From contig NZ_JAJEPW010000007.1 in assembly GCF_020687045.1 (NCBI RefSeq), positions 15,585 through 79,584 of the forward strand: a stretch of 64,000 nucleotides of DNA, read 5' to 3'. This document shows, piece after piece, positions 15,835 through 24,906 of the stretch. The position numbers and the translations under genes were made by a program. This DNA comes from Vescimonas cirricatena (GTDB taxonomy: Bacteria > Bacillota > Clostridia > Oscillospirales > Oscillospiraceae). The notes beneath the pieces were generated by a model. That model worked only from the letters and a program-made list of their open reading frames with translations, had not been told where the DNA came from and searched no databases. The number at the start of each line of letters is the position of its first letter. Position 1 is the first letter of the stretch.

Positions 15835-17733
15835 ATGCCCCGCATTATTTTCAAGTGCCCCTACCTGAAAGGCGGATCCCCCGCTGTGATGGCTCACCTA
15901 AAAAATCTTGTAGGATACATCGCTACCAGGGATGGCGCTGAGAAAATCGATCCCGGTAATACACGGCTGGCAGCAACCAACAAGCAGAAAGAGCTGGTGG
16001 CTCAGCTCGTCCAGAGTTTCCCGGAGAGTACGGAACTGTTTGAATATGAGGACTATCTCTCCGCACCCAACAGAGGGAACGCCTCTGCTTTTATCACTAT
16101 GGTCATTGAACAGAATCTGAGCCAGCTCATCCACCGGGAGAAATATCTGGAATACATCGCCAAGCGACCTCGCGCCCAGCGGTTCGGTACCCACGGCCTG
16201 TTTACTGGGGACAGGGACTCGCTGGTACTCTCTCAGGTAGCGGAGGCAGTGGCGGAACATCCCGGCAATGTTTGGCTGCCTATCATTTCCCTGCGGCGGG
16301 AGGACGCATCACGCCTGGGCTATGACAGCGCTGAGAACTGGCGCTCCTTCCTCTCCTCCTATGCCATACAGATGGCCGAGGCCATGAAGATACCATGGGA
16401 GCAGTTTCGATGGTATGCAGCCTTCCACAATGAGTCACACCATCCGCATATCCACATGGTCTGTTACAGTGCAGACCCTTCCAAGGGTTTCCTCACGAAA
16501 ACTGGAATCGCCCAAATTAAATCCGGTTTGGCGAAGCACATCTTCCGGCAGGAACTGACGGCGCTATACGCACAGCAGACCCGGAGCCGTGACGCACTTG
16601 TTCAGAATACTTGCGAGGTAATGGCCCAACTCATCACTCAGATGCAAACTGGGGTTTTAGAAAACAGCCGTATCGAGCATCTGGTGACAGTTCTCGCTCA
16701 GCGCCTGCGTTTCCTTTCTGGAAAGAAGCAGTACGGCTATCTCAAAGCACCGCTGAAGTCTCTGGTGGATGAGATCGTGGACGAGCTGGCCAGGGACATC
16801 CGGGTGGCCAAAGCCTACGCCCTGTGGTATGAGCAGCGGGAGGAAGTTCTCCGCACCTATCAGGAGGATCTCCCGGCTCGGCTGCCTCTTTCCCAGCAGA
16901 AAGAGTTCAAGAAGATTAAGAACATTGTCATTCAGGAGGCACTCCGGCTGGGGGAACTTAGTCAAGTATTTTTGCCCGATGAGGACACTGTTGCCCCGGA
17001 GGATCTCCCTGAGCTGCTCTGTGAACGCAATGGACAGGCCACCGAAGCTCCACCCGCCGCGGCATGGAGCAAGCGGTACAAAGAAGCCCGTCAGTTTCTC
17101 TATGGGAGCGATGGTCATCCGCAGGATCAGGGGAAGGCTCTCGCTCTCTTTCGGACGGAAGCCCTCGCCGGCAATGATCTGGCCATGTACGCACTGGCCA
17201 AGCTACTTCTGGTCAAAGGTGAAGTATCGCAGGATCTCAGTGAGGCTCTGCGGTGGCTGCGCCGGAGCGCAGAACTGAACAATCAGTTTGCCCAGTACCG
17301 GCTGGGTAAGCTCCTTTTTCAAGGAGAGCTGCTCCCCCAAAATGTGGAGGAGGCGCTCCAATGGCTGATGGCATCTGCCCAGCAGGGAAACCAATTCGCT
17401 CAGTACGCATTGGGCAAGCTCTATCTGCTTGGCAAGGAGGTGCCGCAGGATCGGGATGCCGCTGGCCGCTGGTTGTCTCTGGCAGCAGCTCAGGGCAATG
17501 AGTATGCCCAGTATTTTCTCGACCACATGGATGACCGGTCTGCCGCTCCTCTGCTCCTCTCCGCCACCCGACTTCTGCACCACTTGGGAAATATCTTCCG
17601 GGAGCAGGAACCGCCTCCGCGATCCGGCGGGATGCGGATTGCTGTTGACCGTAAACTGCTGCAAAAAATCAGAGAAAAGAAAACGGCTCGGGGTCACAAG
17701 TGGGATGACCATGAGCCGTCCATGAGTTTATAA
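15835..17733 (+). CDS. MobP3-type relaxase with C-terminal Sel1-like repeats
   Basis: This 632-residue protein begins MPRIIFKCPYLKGG, the usual start of MobP3-family relaxases. The metal-binding triad is H203, H205 and H207 in HHPHIHMVCYS. The C-terminal part (about residues 405-570) carries four Sel1/TPR-like repeats (for example ALFRTEALAGNDLAMYALAK). These would add a protein-interaction surface to the nicking enzyme. It would cut oriT and be carried by the VirD4-type coupling protein encoded downstream. The gene appears complete. Confidence 0.9.
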   Translation: MPRIIFKCPYLKGGSPAVMAHLKNLVGYIATRDGAEKIDPGNTRLAATNKQKELVAQLVQSFPESTELFEYEDYLSAPNRGNASAFITMVIEQNLSQLIHREKYLEYIAKRPRAQRFGTHGLFTGDRDSLVLSQVAEAVAEHPGNVWLPIISLRREDASRLGYDSAENWRSFLSSYAIQMAEAMKIPWEQFRWYAAFHNESHHPHIHMVCYSADPSKGFLTKTGIAQIKSGLAKHIFRQELTALYAQQTRSRDALVQNTCEVMAQLITQMQTGVLENSRIEHLVTVLAQRLRFLSGKKQYGYLKAPLKSLVDEIVDELARDIRVAKAYALWYEQREEVLRTYQEDLPARLPLSQQKEFKKIKNIVIQEALRLGELSQVFLPDEDTVAPEDLPELLCERNGQATEAPPAAAWSKRYKEARQFLYGSDGHPQDQGKALALFRTEALAGNDLAMYALAKLLLVKGEVSQDLSEALRWLRRSAELNNQFAQYRLGKLLFQGELLPQNVEEALQWLMASAQQGNQFAQYALGKLYLLGKEVPQDRDAAGRWLSLAAAQGNEYAQYFLDHMDDRSAAPLLLSATRLLHHLGNIFREQEPPPRSGGMRIAVDRKLLQKIREKKTARGHKWDDHEPSMSL

Positions 17734-17748
17734 CCGGGAGGTCTTGTT

Positions 17749-17886
17749 GTGAAAAAGAAGGTACCTTTTGACAGGAACAATCACTCTACCCCTAAGAATA
17801 CTCAGTCCCAGCAGCTGAAAGCGCACCGATCCGCCCAGAAACAGCCGGTGCTTTTTCACCGTAAGATTGGCGGCAAGAATCGGTAG
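17749..17886 (+). CDS. Very small basic protein between relaxase and TOPRIM gene
   Basis: GTG at 17749 is preceded by GGGAGG at an 8-base distance; the frame encodes 45 residues starting MKKKVPFDRNNHSTPKNTQ and rich in Lys, Gln, Arg and His. It sits tightly between the relaxase (15 bp) and the TOPRIM gene (11 bp), so it is part of the operon. Similar short basic ORFs accompany relaxases in related elements. The function is unknown. Confidence 0.55.
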   Translation: MKKKVPFDRNNHSTPKNTQSQQLKAHRSAQKQPVLFHRKIGGKNR

Positions 17887-17897
17887 GAGGAACGGCC

Positions 17898-19352
17898 ATG
17901 CCCTATATCTACTTCACCGACGAACAGAAGCTGAGAGCCAACAGTGTAGATCTGGAGCGGTATCTGCTGCAGAATGGCGAGGAACTCATCCGTTCAGGAC
18001 CGGAAAAACGGCTCAAATCCGATAAGAGTATCACAATACGGGGCAGCGAGTGGTTCGACCACGCCCAGGCGGTCAAAACAGGCGGTGGTCCGGTGGCCTT
18101 TGTCATGTACCACTATGGTCTGAGTTACCCAGAGGCCATGATCCGGCTTCTGGGCGGTGAGCAGGGTGTGGTTTATGAAGCATCACCCAGAAAGAAAGAA
18201 CCGGAACCCAAGGAATTTGCCCTGCCGCCAGCTGGAGAGTCCATGAGGCGGGTGTATGCCTATCTCCTCAAACAGCGGTTCATCAGCCGTGAGGTGCTGA
18301 ATACCTTTGTCAGCCAGAGGCTCATTTACGAAAGCTGCGAAAAATCCAAAGACAACACCAAGGAATACCATAACGCCGTGTTCGTCGGATTCGACGAACA
18401 CGGCGTCCCTCGTCATGCCCATAAACGCGGGGTCTACACCCATGGGAAAAGTTATCGGGGCAATGTCAGCGGATGTGACCCTCGATACAGCTTCCACTGG
18501 ACCGGTTCAAGTGACCGGCTCTATGTGTTCGAGGCTCCCATTGATCTGCTTTCCTTTCTCACCCTATATCCGCAGGACTGGCAAAAGCACAGCTATGTGG
18601 CGCTCTGCGGGACCTCTGAACACGCCATGCTCTGGATGCTGGAACAAAACCCTCAAATCAGGAAGGTGGCTCTCTGTCTGGACCACGACGAGGCGGGCAT
18701 CGAGGCCAGCGGCCAGCATGAGGATACCCTCCGTGAGAGAGGGATAGCGGCCGCCCCGCTTCGTTCCCAGTACAAGGACTGGAACGCTGACTTGAAAGCT
18801 CTCCACGGGCTGCCTGCGGAACCAGCTGAGGAGCATCCGCAGTTGCTGGCGGCAGATCCCATCTGTCAACGAATCGGTGCTGCGGTTTCCTCCGGGGTGG
18901 CGAAACCGGAGCAGGCGGAACAAAAGCTCCCCATCTTACTGCAAGACTATAAAAATCATCTTCATCAGGGCCGCTTTGACCGGGCGATGGATGCTATGGA
19001 GTTGGCCGCGGCCATGGCCCTCTCTTCCGCCCTGCGGGAGTTCCGGCAGATGGGCAAGGTGGTATCCCCCCAGCAGGGGGCTGAGCGCCTGCGTCAGTCT
19101 ATCCAGCCCCACCATAACAGGGGGAGCCTGAAGAACCGGGCGGATGAGATTGCCATGGAGCTCCAGCGTATCCTCGCCCAAAAAGCCTCTGCCGGGATAT
19201 GCGGCCGGGAGAGTAAGGAATCGCTGGCCTACCGTTGGCTGGAGCTGGCAGCATCCTGCGCCAAAGTACCTATCCGCTATGAGGCGGATCAAATCAAGCA
19301 GCGACAAAAAGAAGAACAGGCCCAGCGAGGGGCTGGACCTGTGATGGAATAA
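17898..19352 (+). CDS. DUF3991 and TOPRIM-domain protein (primase-like)
   Basis: This 484-residue protein begins MPYIYFTDEQKLRANSVDLE. The N-terminal part resembles a primase zinc-binding/DUF3991 region (ITIRGSEWFDHAQAVKTGGG). A TOPRIM core follows at about 210-285, with the acidic motif VALCLDHDEAGIEASGQ. Such proteins probably prime complementary-strand synthesis on transferred single-stranded DNA. The C-terminal third is helical. It sits between the relaxase and VirD4, as in related elements. Confidence 0.85.
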   Translation: MPYIYFTDEQKLRANSVDLERYLLQNGEELIRSGPEKRLKSDKSITIRGSEWFDHAQAVKTGGGPVAFVMYHYGLSYPEAMIRLLGGEQGVVYEASPRKKEPEPKEFALPPAGESMRRVYAYLLKQRFISREVLNTFVSQRLIYESCEKSKDNTKEYHNAVFVGFDEHGVPRHAHKRGVYTHGKSYRGNVSGCDPRYSFHWTGSSDRLYVFEAPIDLLSFLTLYPQDWQKHSYVALCGTSEHAMLWMLEQNPQIRKVALCLDHDEAGIEASGQHEDTLRERGIAAAPLRSQYKDWNADLKALHGLPAEPAEEHPQLLAADPICQRIGAAVSSGVAKPEQAEQKLPILLQDYKNHLHQGRFDRAMDAMELAAAMALSSALREFRQMGKVVSPQQGAERLRQSIQPHHNRGSLKNRADEIAMELQRILAQKASAGICGRESKESLAYRWLELAASCAKVPIRYEADQIKQRQKEEQAQRGAGPVME

Positions 19353-19407
19353 CCGGGATGACCTGCTTCTGATATCGAGACACGACTCAGATCAGAAGGA
19401 GGCTTTT

Positions 19408-21225
19408 ATGCATACGCAAATCCTATTGCTCATCGGCGTAGCTGGCCTTATGTTTCTCATCATCGGTGGACTCGCTTTTATTTCCCATTACTACACACTG
19501 AATGGGATCAAGTCCAAAACAGTGGGCGACGGCCAGCATGGTACCGCTCGGTGGGCCACCAAGCAGGAGATCCGCCAGACCTACGCCCACATTCCCTTTG
19601 AACCAGAGCTGTGGCGGCAGGGCAAGAACCTGCCCGACCAGCAGGGGCTCATCCTCGGCTGCGAGGGGCCGAAGGGCCATGTGACCGCCGTGGTAGACAC
19701 CGATGATATCCACGCCCTGGTCACCGCCGCCAGCGGCGCCGGCAAGACTGCGTTTTTCCTCTATCCTAATATCGAATATGCGCTGGCCACCGGGATGTCC
19801 TTCCTATGTACGGATACCAAGGGCGACCTCTTCCGCAACTACGCCGGCATCGCCAGAGAGTGCTATGGCTATCAAACGGCCATCCTCGATCTTCGCAACC
19901 CAACCCGCTCAGATGGAAACAATCTGCTCCACCTCATCAACAAATACATGGACATTTACAAAGCAGAGCCGGATAACCTCGCTGCAAAGGCCAAGGCGGA
20001 GAAATACGCCAAGATCCTTGCCAAGACCCTCATCAACACCAGCGGCGGCGACAGCGCCCAGTATGGGCAAAACGCTTTTTTCTACGACAGTGCCGAGGGA
20101 CTTTTGACTGCCATGTTCCTGCTGGTGGCAGAGTACCTGCCCACCGAGGATGAGGAAGGTAATCCCGTCGAGAAGCGGCACATCGTATCGGTGTTCAAAC
20201 TGGTGCAGGAACTTCTCGCACCCTCAAGGGTCAAGGGAAAAAACCAGTTCCAGCTCCTGCTGGACAAGCTCCCGCCCAACCACAAGGCCAAGTGGTTCGC
20301 CGGTTCCGCCCTCAACACGGCGGAGCAGGCTATGGCCTCGGTTCTCTCCACCGTCCTCTCCCGACTCAACGCTTTCCTGGACAGCGAGATGGAGCAGATC
20401 CTCTGCTTTGATACCGCCGTAGACGCTGAGAAGTTCTGCAATGAGAAGTCGGCCATCTTCGTGGTACTCCCGGAGGAGGACACGACCAAGTATTTCATGG
20501 TTTCCCTCATCATCCAGAACCTCTACCGGGAAATCCTCACTGTGGCGGATGAGAACGGTGGCCGTCTGAAGAATCGGGTGGTCTTTTTTGCTGATGAGCT
20601 GGGTTCCTGCCCGCCCATCCAGTCACTGGAGCTCATGTTCTCCGCCTCCCGCTCCCGTGGACTGATGCTGGTGCCAATCGTCCAGTCCATCACCGGCCAG
20701 CTTCAGAAGAACTATGGCAAGGAGGGCTCGGAGATCATCGTGGACAACTGTCAGGTGAATATCTTCGGCGGCTTCGCTCCTGCCTCCCAGACTGCCGAGG
20801 AGCTGTCCAAGGCCCTGGGCAGCCGCACAGTCATGAGCGGCTCCATCAGCCGGGGAAAGAATGATCCAAGCCAGTCGCTTCAGATGATGGAGCGGCCCCT
20901 CATGACACCGGACGAGCTGAAGTCCATGCCCAAGGGCAGCTTCATCGTAGCCAAGACTGGTGTTCACCCCATGCGGGTGAGGCTCCGACTGTTTCTCGAC
21001 TGGGGCATCCGTTTCGGCGAACCCTACGAGGTGCCAGAGAAAGCCCAGAGGCCAGTAGCCTATGCCGATAAACAGGAGCTGGAGGAGGCCATCATCCGCC
21101 GTCACTATGCTTCCAGTATAGAAGACGAAGAAAATCAGGTCGATCAGGGAGCTGCGGCAGCCGGAGGGCTTTCTCAGGGGATGCGCCCAGAGGCAAACCG
21201 CCGCAAGCCCGCTCTAAGGCCATAG
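19408..21225 (+). CDS. VirD4/TraG-type coupling protein
   Basis: This 605-residue ATPase links the relaxosome to the type IV secretion channel. It has one N-terminal membrane segment (about 5-27), Walker A AASGAGKT at 107-114 and Walker B VVFFADELG at about 391-398. The conserved segment SRSRGLMLVPIVQSITGQL follows. The length is normal for Gram-positive coupling proteins with a short membrane region. The remaining secretion genes (VirB4, VirB6 and others) are not seen here and presumably lie left of the nested transposon. Confidence 0.92.
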   Translation: MHTQILLLIGVAGLMFLIIGGLAFISHYYTLNGIKSKTVGDGQHGTARWATKQEIRQTYAHIPFEPELWRQGKNLPDQQGLILGCEGPKGHVTAVVDTDDIHALVTAASGAGKTAFFLYPNIEYALATGMSFLCTDTKGDLFRNYAGIARECYGYQTAILDLRNPTRSDGNNLLHLINKYMDIYKAEPDNLAAKAKAEKYAKILAKTLINTSGGDSAQYGQNAFFYDSAEGLLTAMFLLVAEYLPTEDEEGNPVEKRHIVSVFKLVQELLAPSRVKGKNQFQLLLDKLPPNHKAKWFAGSALNTAEQAMASVLSTVLSRLNAFLDSEMEQILCFDTAVDAEKFCNEKSAIFVVLPEEDTTKYFMVSLIIQNLYREILTVADENGGRLKNRVVFFADELGSCPPIQSLELMFSASRSRGLMLVPIVQSITGQLQKNYGKEGSEIIVDNCQVNIFGGFAPASQTAEELSKALGSRTVMSGSISRGKNDPSQSLQMMERPLMTPDELKSMPKGSFIVAKTGVHPMRVRLRLFLDWGIRFGEPYEVPEKAQRPVAYADKQELEEAIIRRHYASSIEDEENQVDQGAAAAGGLSQGMRPEANRRKPALRP

Positions 21226-21236
21226 GAGGTATTGAT

Positions 21237-21491
21237 TTGGCATATTTTAATGCAGTCTATCAATCCGATCTGAGTCACCGGGCTCGGGCCGTGTATATGT
21301 ATTTAAAGGACCGTTCTGATGCCGAGGGCCAGTGCTGGCCAGCCATCAAGACCATTGGTGCAGAGCTTGGTCTCTCCCGTTCTACCGTTAAGCGGGCGCT
21401 GGATGATCTCTGCAAAGCCGGATTGCTGCAGAAGGATCCGCGATGGCGTGAAAATGGCAGCTACACATCCAACCTGTATCGTCTCCTATAA
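21237..21491 (+). CDS. Winged-helix replication/regulation protein
   Basis: This 84-residue protein has a TTG start with GGAGG 7 bases upstream. It contains the wHTH pattern CWPAIKTIGAELGLSRSTVK followed by RALDDLCKAGLLQKD, the HTH_36 type often found in replication-initiator-like proteins of mobile elements. It is the last gene of the transfer operon before a terminator at 21508. Confidence 0.75.
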   Translation: MAYFNAVYQSDLSHRARAVYMYLKDRSDAEGQCWPAIKTIGAELGLSRSTVKRALDDLCKAGLLQKDPRWRENGSYTSNLYRLL

Positions 21492-21507
21492 GGCGGCAAG
21501 CGAAAAA

Positions 21508-21537
21508 GCGGACCCTCCCGCCAAGGGGAGAGTCCGC
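21508..21537 (+). terminator. Terminator of the transfer operon
   Basis: GCGGACCCTCCC pairs with GGGGAGAGTCCGC across a short loop (21508-21537) with one mismatch. It lies between convergent genes and may work on both strands. Confidence 0.65.
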
Positions 21538-21631
21538 CTATTTGCTGAACTGAGGAGAGGTTCATGGTGAACCAACCAGAAGGGCCCACTCTAAGGAATT
21601 GCTTAAAGCAGAAAAAGAACAACTATCCTGC

Positions 21632-21955
21632 TTATTTTTTAATCCATTCGATAAAGAGAGAAACCTTCTCCAAATCTTCGTCCGGCAGGGCGAGCAGTTT
21701 ATTGCCTATAATCCCACGCAGGGAATCCGGATCGTCCGTAGGAGCAAAGAAAAGAGTTGGCGTCAAATCAAAGTATTCCATGATGTTGAACAGCTCTCGG
21801 AGAGAGGGCATAGAAATTCCATTGGTGATGCTTCTGATGTAGGAGCCGCTCTTTCCAAGCTCCAGGCTCATCCGATGCTCAGAAATACCCTTCTGTTCCC
21901 GCAGCTCTGTGATGCGGTTCCGCACAAACGCTTCATAGCGGCGGTTGTCGTCCAT
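21632..21955 (-). CDS. XRE-family regulator
   Basis: This 107-residue protein begins MDDNRRYEAFVRNRITELRE. The HTH is KGISEHRMSLELGKSGSYIR with SITNGISMPSLRELFNIMEY after it. The gene opposes the transfer operon and is divergent from the SLOG gene. A purine-rich site (GAGGGAGAGG) precedes the ATG. It probably represses its own promoter and the neighbouring genes in the 190-bp divergent gap (21956-22148). Confidence 0.85.
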   Translation of the reverse strand: MDDNRRYEAFVRNRITELREQKGISEHRMSLELGKSGSYIRSITNGISMPSLRELFNIMEYFDLTPTLFFAPTDDPDSLRGIIGNKLLALPDEDLEKVSLFIEWIKK

Positions 21956-22148
21956 GATCCTCTCCCTCCAATCTCTGCTTATTATTTTAATATAAGGGAG
22001 CGTTGTGGGTTCGCACTTAAATCATCAACTTTCGCTTCACACAACGAATAATTAGTGATATAATTATTAAAATGGGCGCGAGCTTTATATTTCTATTATG
22101 AATCACAACCAATAAAATATGACTGCGACTGTGTATGAGGGCTGTCAG

Positions 22149-22637
22149 ATGGGAAGCTGCTTTTTTATAGGGCACAGGGAGACGCCGGATCGGGTGTACC
22201 CAACTCTGCTTGAAACCATAGAGCGCCATATCACGGAATATGGCGTATCTGAATTTGTGGTGGGGCAGTATGGAAGCTTCGACCGTCTGGTGATCCGGGC
22301 ACTGTCGCAGGCCAAGCGAACGCACCCGGATATTACGCTGATGCTGATGACCCCATATTACCCAGTCAACAGAAAGGTGGATCTGCCAGAGGAGTTCGAC
22401 GCTCTGTTCTATCCGCCGGATCTGGAAACGGTCCCCAAACGGCTTGCCATCGTCCGCGCAAACCGATATATGGTGGAGCGCAGCGATTTTCTCATCGCCT
22501 ATGTGCGGCATCCGGCCAGCAATGCCAGAGAACTGCTGGAGTATGCCGGGACAGGAAAGAGAAAGGGAAAAATCCACATCACAAATTTGGCTGATGAGCA
22601 AATCTCTCTTCCAAAGAAAACAGATGATGTGATATAA
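22149..22637 (+). CDS. SLOG/YpsA-like (DUF1273-type) protein
   Basis: This 162-residue protein begins MGSCFFIGHRETPDRVYPTL. The N-terminal strand with GHRE and the later segment ANRYMVERSDFLIAYVRHPA are characteristic of SLOG-superfamily nucleotide-binding proteins such as YpsA/DprA-like proteins. ATG 22149 is preferred because of GAGGG 7 bases upstream; an earlier ATG at 22119 lacks a site. Such proteins are common in clostridial elements; the ligand and role are unknown. Confidence 0.65.
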   Translation: MGSCFFIGHRETPDRVYPTLLETIERHITEYGVSEFVVGQYGSFDRLVIRALSQAKRTHPDITLMLMTPYYPVNRKVDLPEEFDALFYPPDLETVPKRLAIVRANRYMVERSDFLIAYVRHPASNARELLEYAGTGKRKGKIHITNLADEQISLPKKTDDVI

Positions 22638-22687
22638 TAGAATAGTAAAGTATGCCCATTTAGAAATTTGTAACCCGAGGTCTTGCT

Positions 22688-22878
22688 ATGGAAGAAAAAC
22701 TGGGACAGTCCACGGCTGTTCTGTTCAAATATGAAAAATTGATTTTGGCTGAAGAAGAAACCACATCCGCTGGTGGATGTGGAGTCTCCCTTGCGGCCTT
22801 TTCGCGCCCTGCGTCAGCCTGTCTTTATGACAGTGCGGCGTGGGGCTTTTTTCTATCGCTGGAAAGGAGTCAAAGAAT
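22688..22878 (+). other. Leader region of the immunity island with hairpins and a doubtful ORF
   Basis: A 64-codon frame opens at 22688 after a weak CGAGG site and ends at 22882, overlapping the next gene. The sequence inside contains a perfect hairpin, CCACATCC and GGATGTGG around GCTGGT (22761-22782), and a smaller TGTC/GACA stem followed by a T-run (gcttttttc) near 22830-22855. This looks like an untranslated leader or attenuator more than a protein gene. The promoter for the following 20-kb gene run may be just upstream (22638-22680). Confidence 0.4.
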
Positions 22879-23994
22879 ATGAGTCTGAAATATACCTGCC
22901 CCGGCTGTGGGACACCCTTGGGCTATGAGGGATTGTGTTGGAAATGTAAGTGCGAGCAGGAACGGCAAGCTGCTCTGGCCTGGACGCCGGAACAAATTGT
23001 CGAAAAACAAAGAAATTTGATACAGAACATCCAGAGGCTGGCTGATATGGAGGACCCAGAGTTCGCCGACTTTTGGCAGCTGCTTGGCTACCATGATGCC
23101 ATCACCCCGGAGATCCAGCGAGTGGCACTGGCCGCAGAGGTGTTCTGGCCCTGTGAGATCTATTATCATGCTCCCGCCGATGTGCGGGATGGTCTGATCC
23201 ATGCGCTGTTGTCCGCGGAATATTCCAGCGCGGCCTCCAACCTGATGAGTTGCCTTGCTATGCAAGGAGATGACAAGGCAATGGAGACTCTGCTGGAGCT
23301 GGAGCGAAATCCCCGGCCCTGGCGCAAGGGCCTCTATGTAGACCCCTCCAGCTATGCGCAGATCGGAGGCTGGACCTTCGACAAGGAGGGCCAGAAAATC
23401 CAACTCAACTTCGACACCTGCTATCCTATGGTCAAGGAAACCACTGGAGAGAAATCTCCCATCCGCATTGGCCGGGCACGGGAGGATACCTGTCCCCACT
23501 GCGGCGGACACATGGTGGATATTTTGGTGCTGGATGGCCGGGATGAGCGGCTGAAATTCCTGGGGCTGGACGGCATCCTGACCGCCACCTGCTGCCCCAA
23601 CTGTGTGGGATTTTTGAAAGGCCCCGCCTTCAACCGCTTTACTCTGGACGGCGGCGTAGAGGTCTTTCCCTCTGAACTCTTTGATGGTGCGGAGAAGACG
23701 AAGTGCTATGTTCGGCCTGAGGACTACAAGGCTCTCACTGAAAATCCCTTTGTACTGGGCAAGACGCCGGTACCCTTGTTTTACGGCGCGGCCTGCCAGG
23801 ATGTGAACACCATTGGCGGCTTTGCCAACTGGGTGCAGGACGCGGAATATACGACCTGTCCTCACTGCGGCAAGCCCATGAAGTATCTCGCCCAAATCCA
23901 GTGGGATATGGTGTTTGACTGTGCGGAGGGCACGCTCTATGTGGAGTTCTGCCCGGACTGCCATATCGTGTCCATGCAGCACCAGCAGACCTGA
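22879..23994 (+). CDS. Zinc-ribbon protein with YwqG/DUF1963-like C-terminus, immunity-type
   Basis: This 371-residue protein begins with a CPGCGTP...CWKCKC zinc ribbon. The middle region (about 60-160) is helical. The C-terminal half has two further Cys pairs (CPHCGGHM, CPHCGKPM) and the pattern IGGFANWVQDAEYTTCPHCG, then YVEFCPDCHI. This resembles YwqG/DUF1963 proteins that are often encoded next to polymorphic toxins. ATG 22879 is chosen for AAAGGAG upstream. It is the first gene of the immunity-like array. A function as an immunity protein is inferred from context and fold only. Confidence 0.6.
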   Translation: MSLKYTCPGCGTPLGYEGLCWKCKCEQERQAALAWTPEQIVEKQRNLIQNIQRLADMEDPEFADFWQLLGYHDAITPEIQRVALAAEVFWPCEIYYHAPADVRDGLIHALLSAEYSSAASNLMSCLAMQGDDKAMETLLELERNPRPWRKGLYVDPSSYAQIGGWTFDKEGQKIQLNFDTCYPMVKETTGEKSPIRIGRAREDTCPHCGGHMVDILVLDGRDERLKFLGLDGILTATCCPNCVGFLKGPAFNRFTLDGGVEVFPSELFDGAEKTKCYVRPEDYKALTENPFVLGKTPVPLFYGAACQDVNTIGGFANWVQDAEYTTCPHCGKPMKYLAQIQWDMVFDCAEGTLYVEFCPDCHIVSMQHQQT

Positions 23995-24054
23995 AAAAGT
24001 CGCACAGTATGAAAAGAGAAATACCAGTAGGTATTTGCGTGAGGAGGAAGTAGA

Positions 24055-24288
24055 ATGAACAGCGAACAGATCACAGCATTTTTGCAAGAGCATTGGTACA
24101 TTGCCTCGGTGCTCATCGGGGCCGTGATTTTAATTGGAGCGATCCGCAAGTGGAACTGGCTCTGCGACCCCACTGGTACGCGGGATGCCCATCGACACAG
24201 CAGAGGATACCGGCGTGTAGTGTTCTTCCTGCTGGGTGTCCTCCTGATTGTGGTGAGTATCTGGGGATTTGTACTGAAATTGAAATAG
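24055..24288 (+). CDS. Imm17-like two-helix membrane protein
   Basis: This 77-residue protein has two membrane segments (about 15-33 and 54-73) separated by a basic, His-rich loop. The pattern GAIRKWNWLCDP between the segments and the glycine-rich second helix resembles the immunity 17 family of small membrane immunity proteins. AGGAGG precedes the ATG. Members are expected to protect against toxins acting at the membrane; no toxin is encoded nearby. Confidence 0.6.
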   Translation: MNSEQITAFLQEHWYIASVLIGAVILIGAIRKWNWLCDPTGTRDAHRHSRGYRRVVFFLLGVLLIVVSIWGFVLKLK

Positions 24289-24301
24289 AAGGAGCAATCC
24301 C

Positions 24302-24514
24302 ATGACCCAAGAAGAACAGATTCGACTCTATCGGCTGATGGAAAAACTCAACTGGTTTTTCCACCAAGAGATGCACTACCTGAATAGAGATATTGCGGAA
24401 AAGACCGCACGGGAGTGTTACCCGGAGATTCGGGATTTTACATACGATATTTTGTGGAATGACCTGCCCAAAGAGGTGCAGGAGCAGCTCATGGACGAGG
24501 AGGAATCCCTATGA
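24302..24514 (+). CDS. Small acidic protein of unknown function in the immunity array
   Basis: This 70-residue protein begins MTQEEQIRLYRLMEKLNWFF. It is fully helical and acidic with no membrane segment. AAGGAG precedes the ATG, and the stop overlaps the next start (ATGA). The family is not recognised. The size, charge and setting fit a small immunity protein. Confidence 0.6.
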   Translation: MTQEEQIRLYRLMEKLNWFFHQEMHYLNRDIAEKTARECYPEIRDFTYDILWNDLPKEVQEQLMDEEESL

Positions 24515-24906
24515 GTACGCTGATTTGCTCTTTTGATGGTCTGCACGACAACAGAGTCCTGTGCTACTGCGCTGACTTTGAAGCCCATACTCTGCACATG
24601 GATACCCAGACCGAGTCCGGAGAGAAAATATCCGTTCACTTCACCGGCCTGCTGGCCCACTGGTTTGAAAATGTGATCCAGGACAACATCCTCTTCGGCA
24701 TGGACGAGATCACCGTGGACGGGTTTTTCCAGCAGTACAAAGACCTGCTGGACGGGACCATCTCTTACGGCTTTCCCGCCTGCTGCAGCATCGAGGAACT
24801 GCGGAAGCGCATGGAACGGGAGCACATCCGGGTATTTGTCATCGACTCTTCCCTTGGGCTGTGCGGATTTGTACTGGCTCAGGAGGTGGAACTGCAATGT
24901 CCATAA
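24511..24906 (+). CDS. Unknown small protein, immunity array
   Basis: This 131-residue protein begins MSTLICSFDGLHDNRVLCYC. It is an alpha/beta protein with five cysteines and no membrane segments. It is coupled to the upstream gene by ATGA and overlaps the next gene by 10 bp. It is not recognised. The very tight packing implies one long transcript. Confidence 0.6.
   Translation: MSTLICSFDGLHDNRVLCYCADFEAHTLHMDTQTESGEKISVHFTGLLAHWFENVIQDNILFGMDEITVDGFFQQYKDLLDGTISYGFPACCSIEELRKRMEREHIRVFVIDSSLGLCGFVLAQEVELQCP

Noticed and set aside
22688..22882. A 64-codon ORF in the leader of the immunity array
   Set aside because: It has a weak ribosome site, overlaps the zinc-ribbon gene start and lies over two hairpins; better explained as a leader region.
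22870..24093. A 407-codon minus-strand frame opposite the zinc-ribbon protein
   Set aside because: It has no ribosome site and no motif, while the plus-strand gene has ordered Cys pairs and fits the operon.
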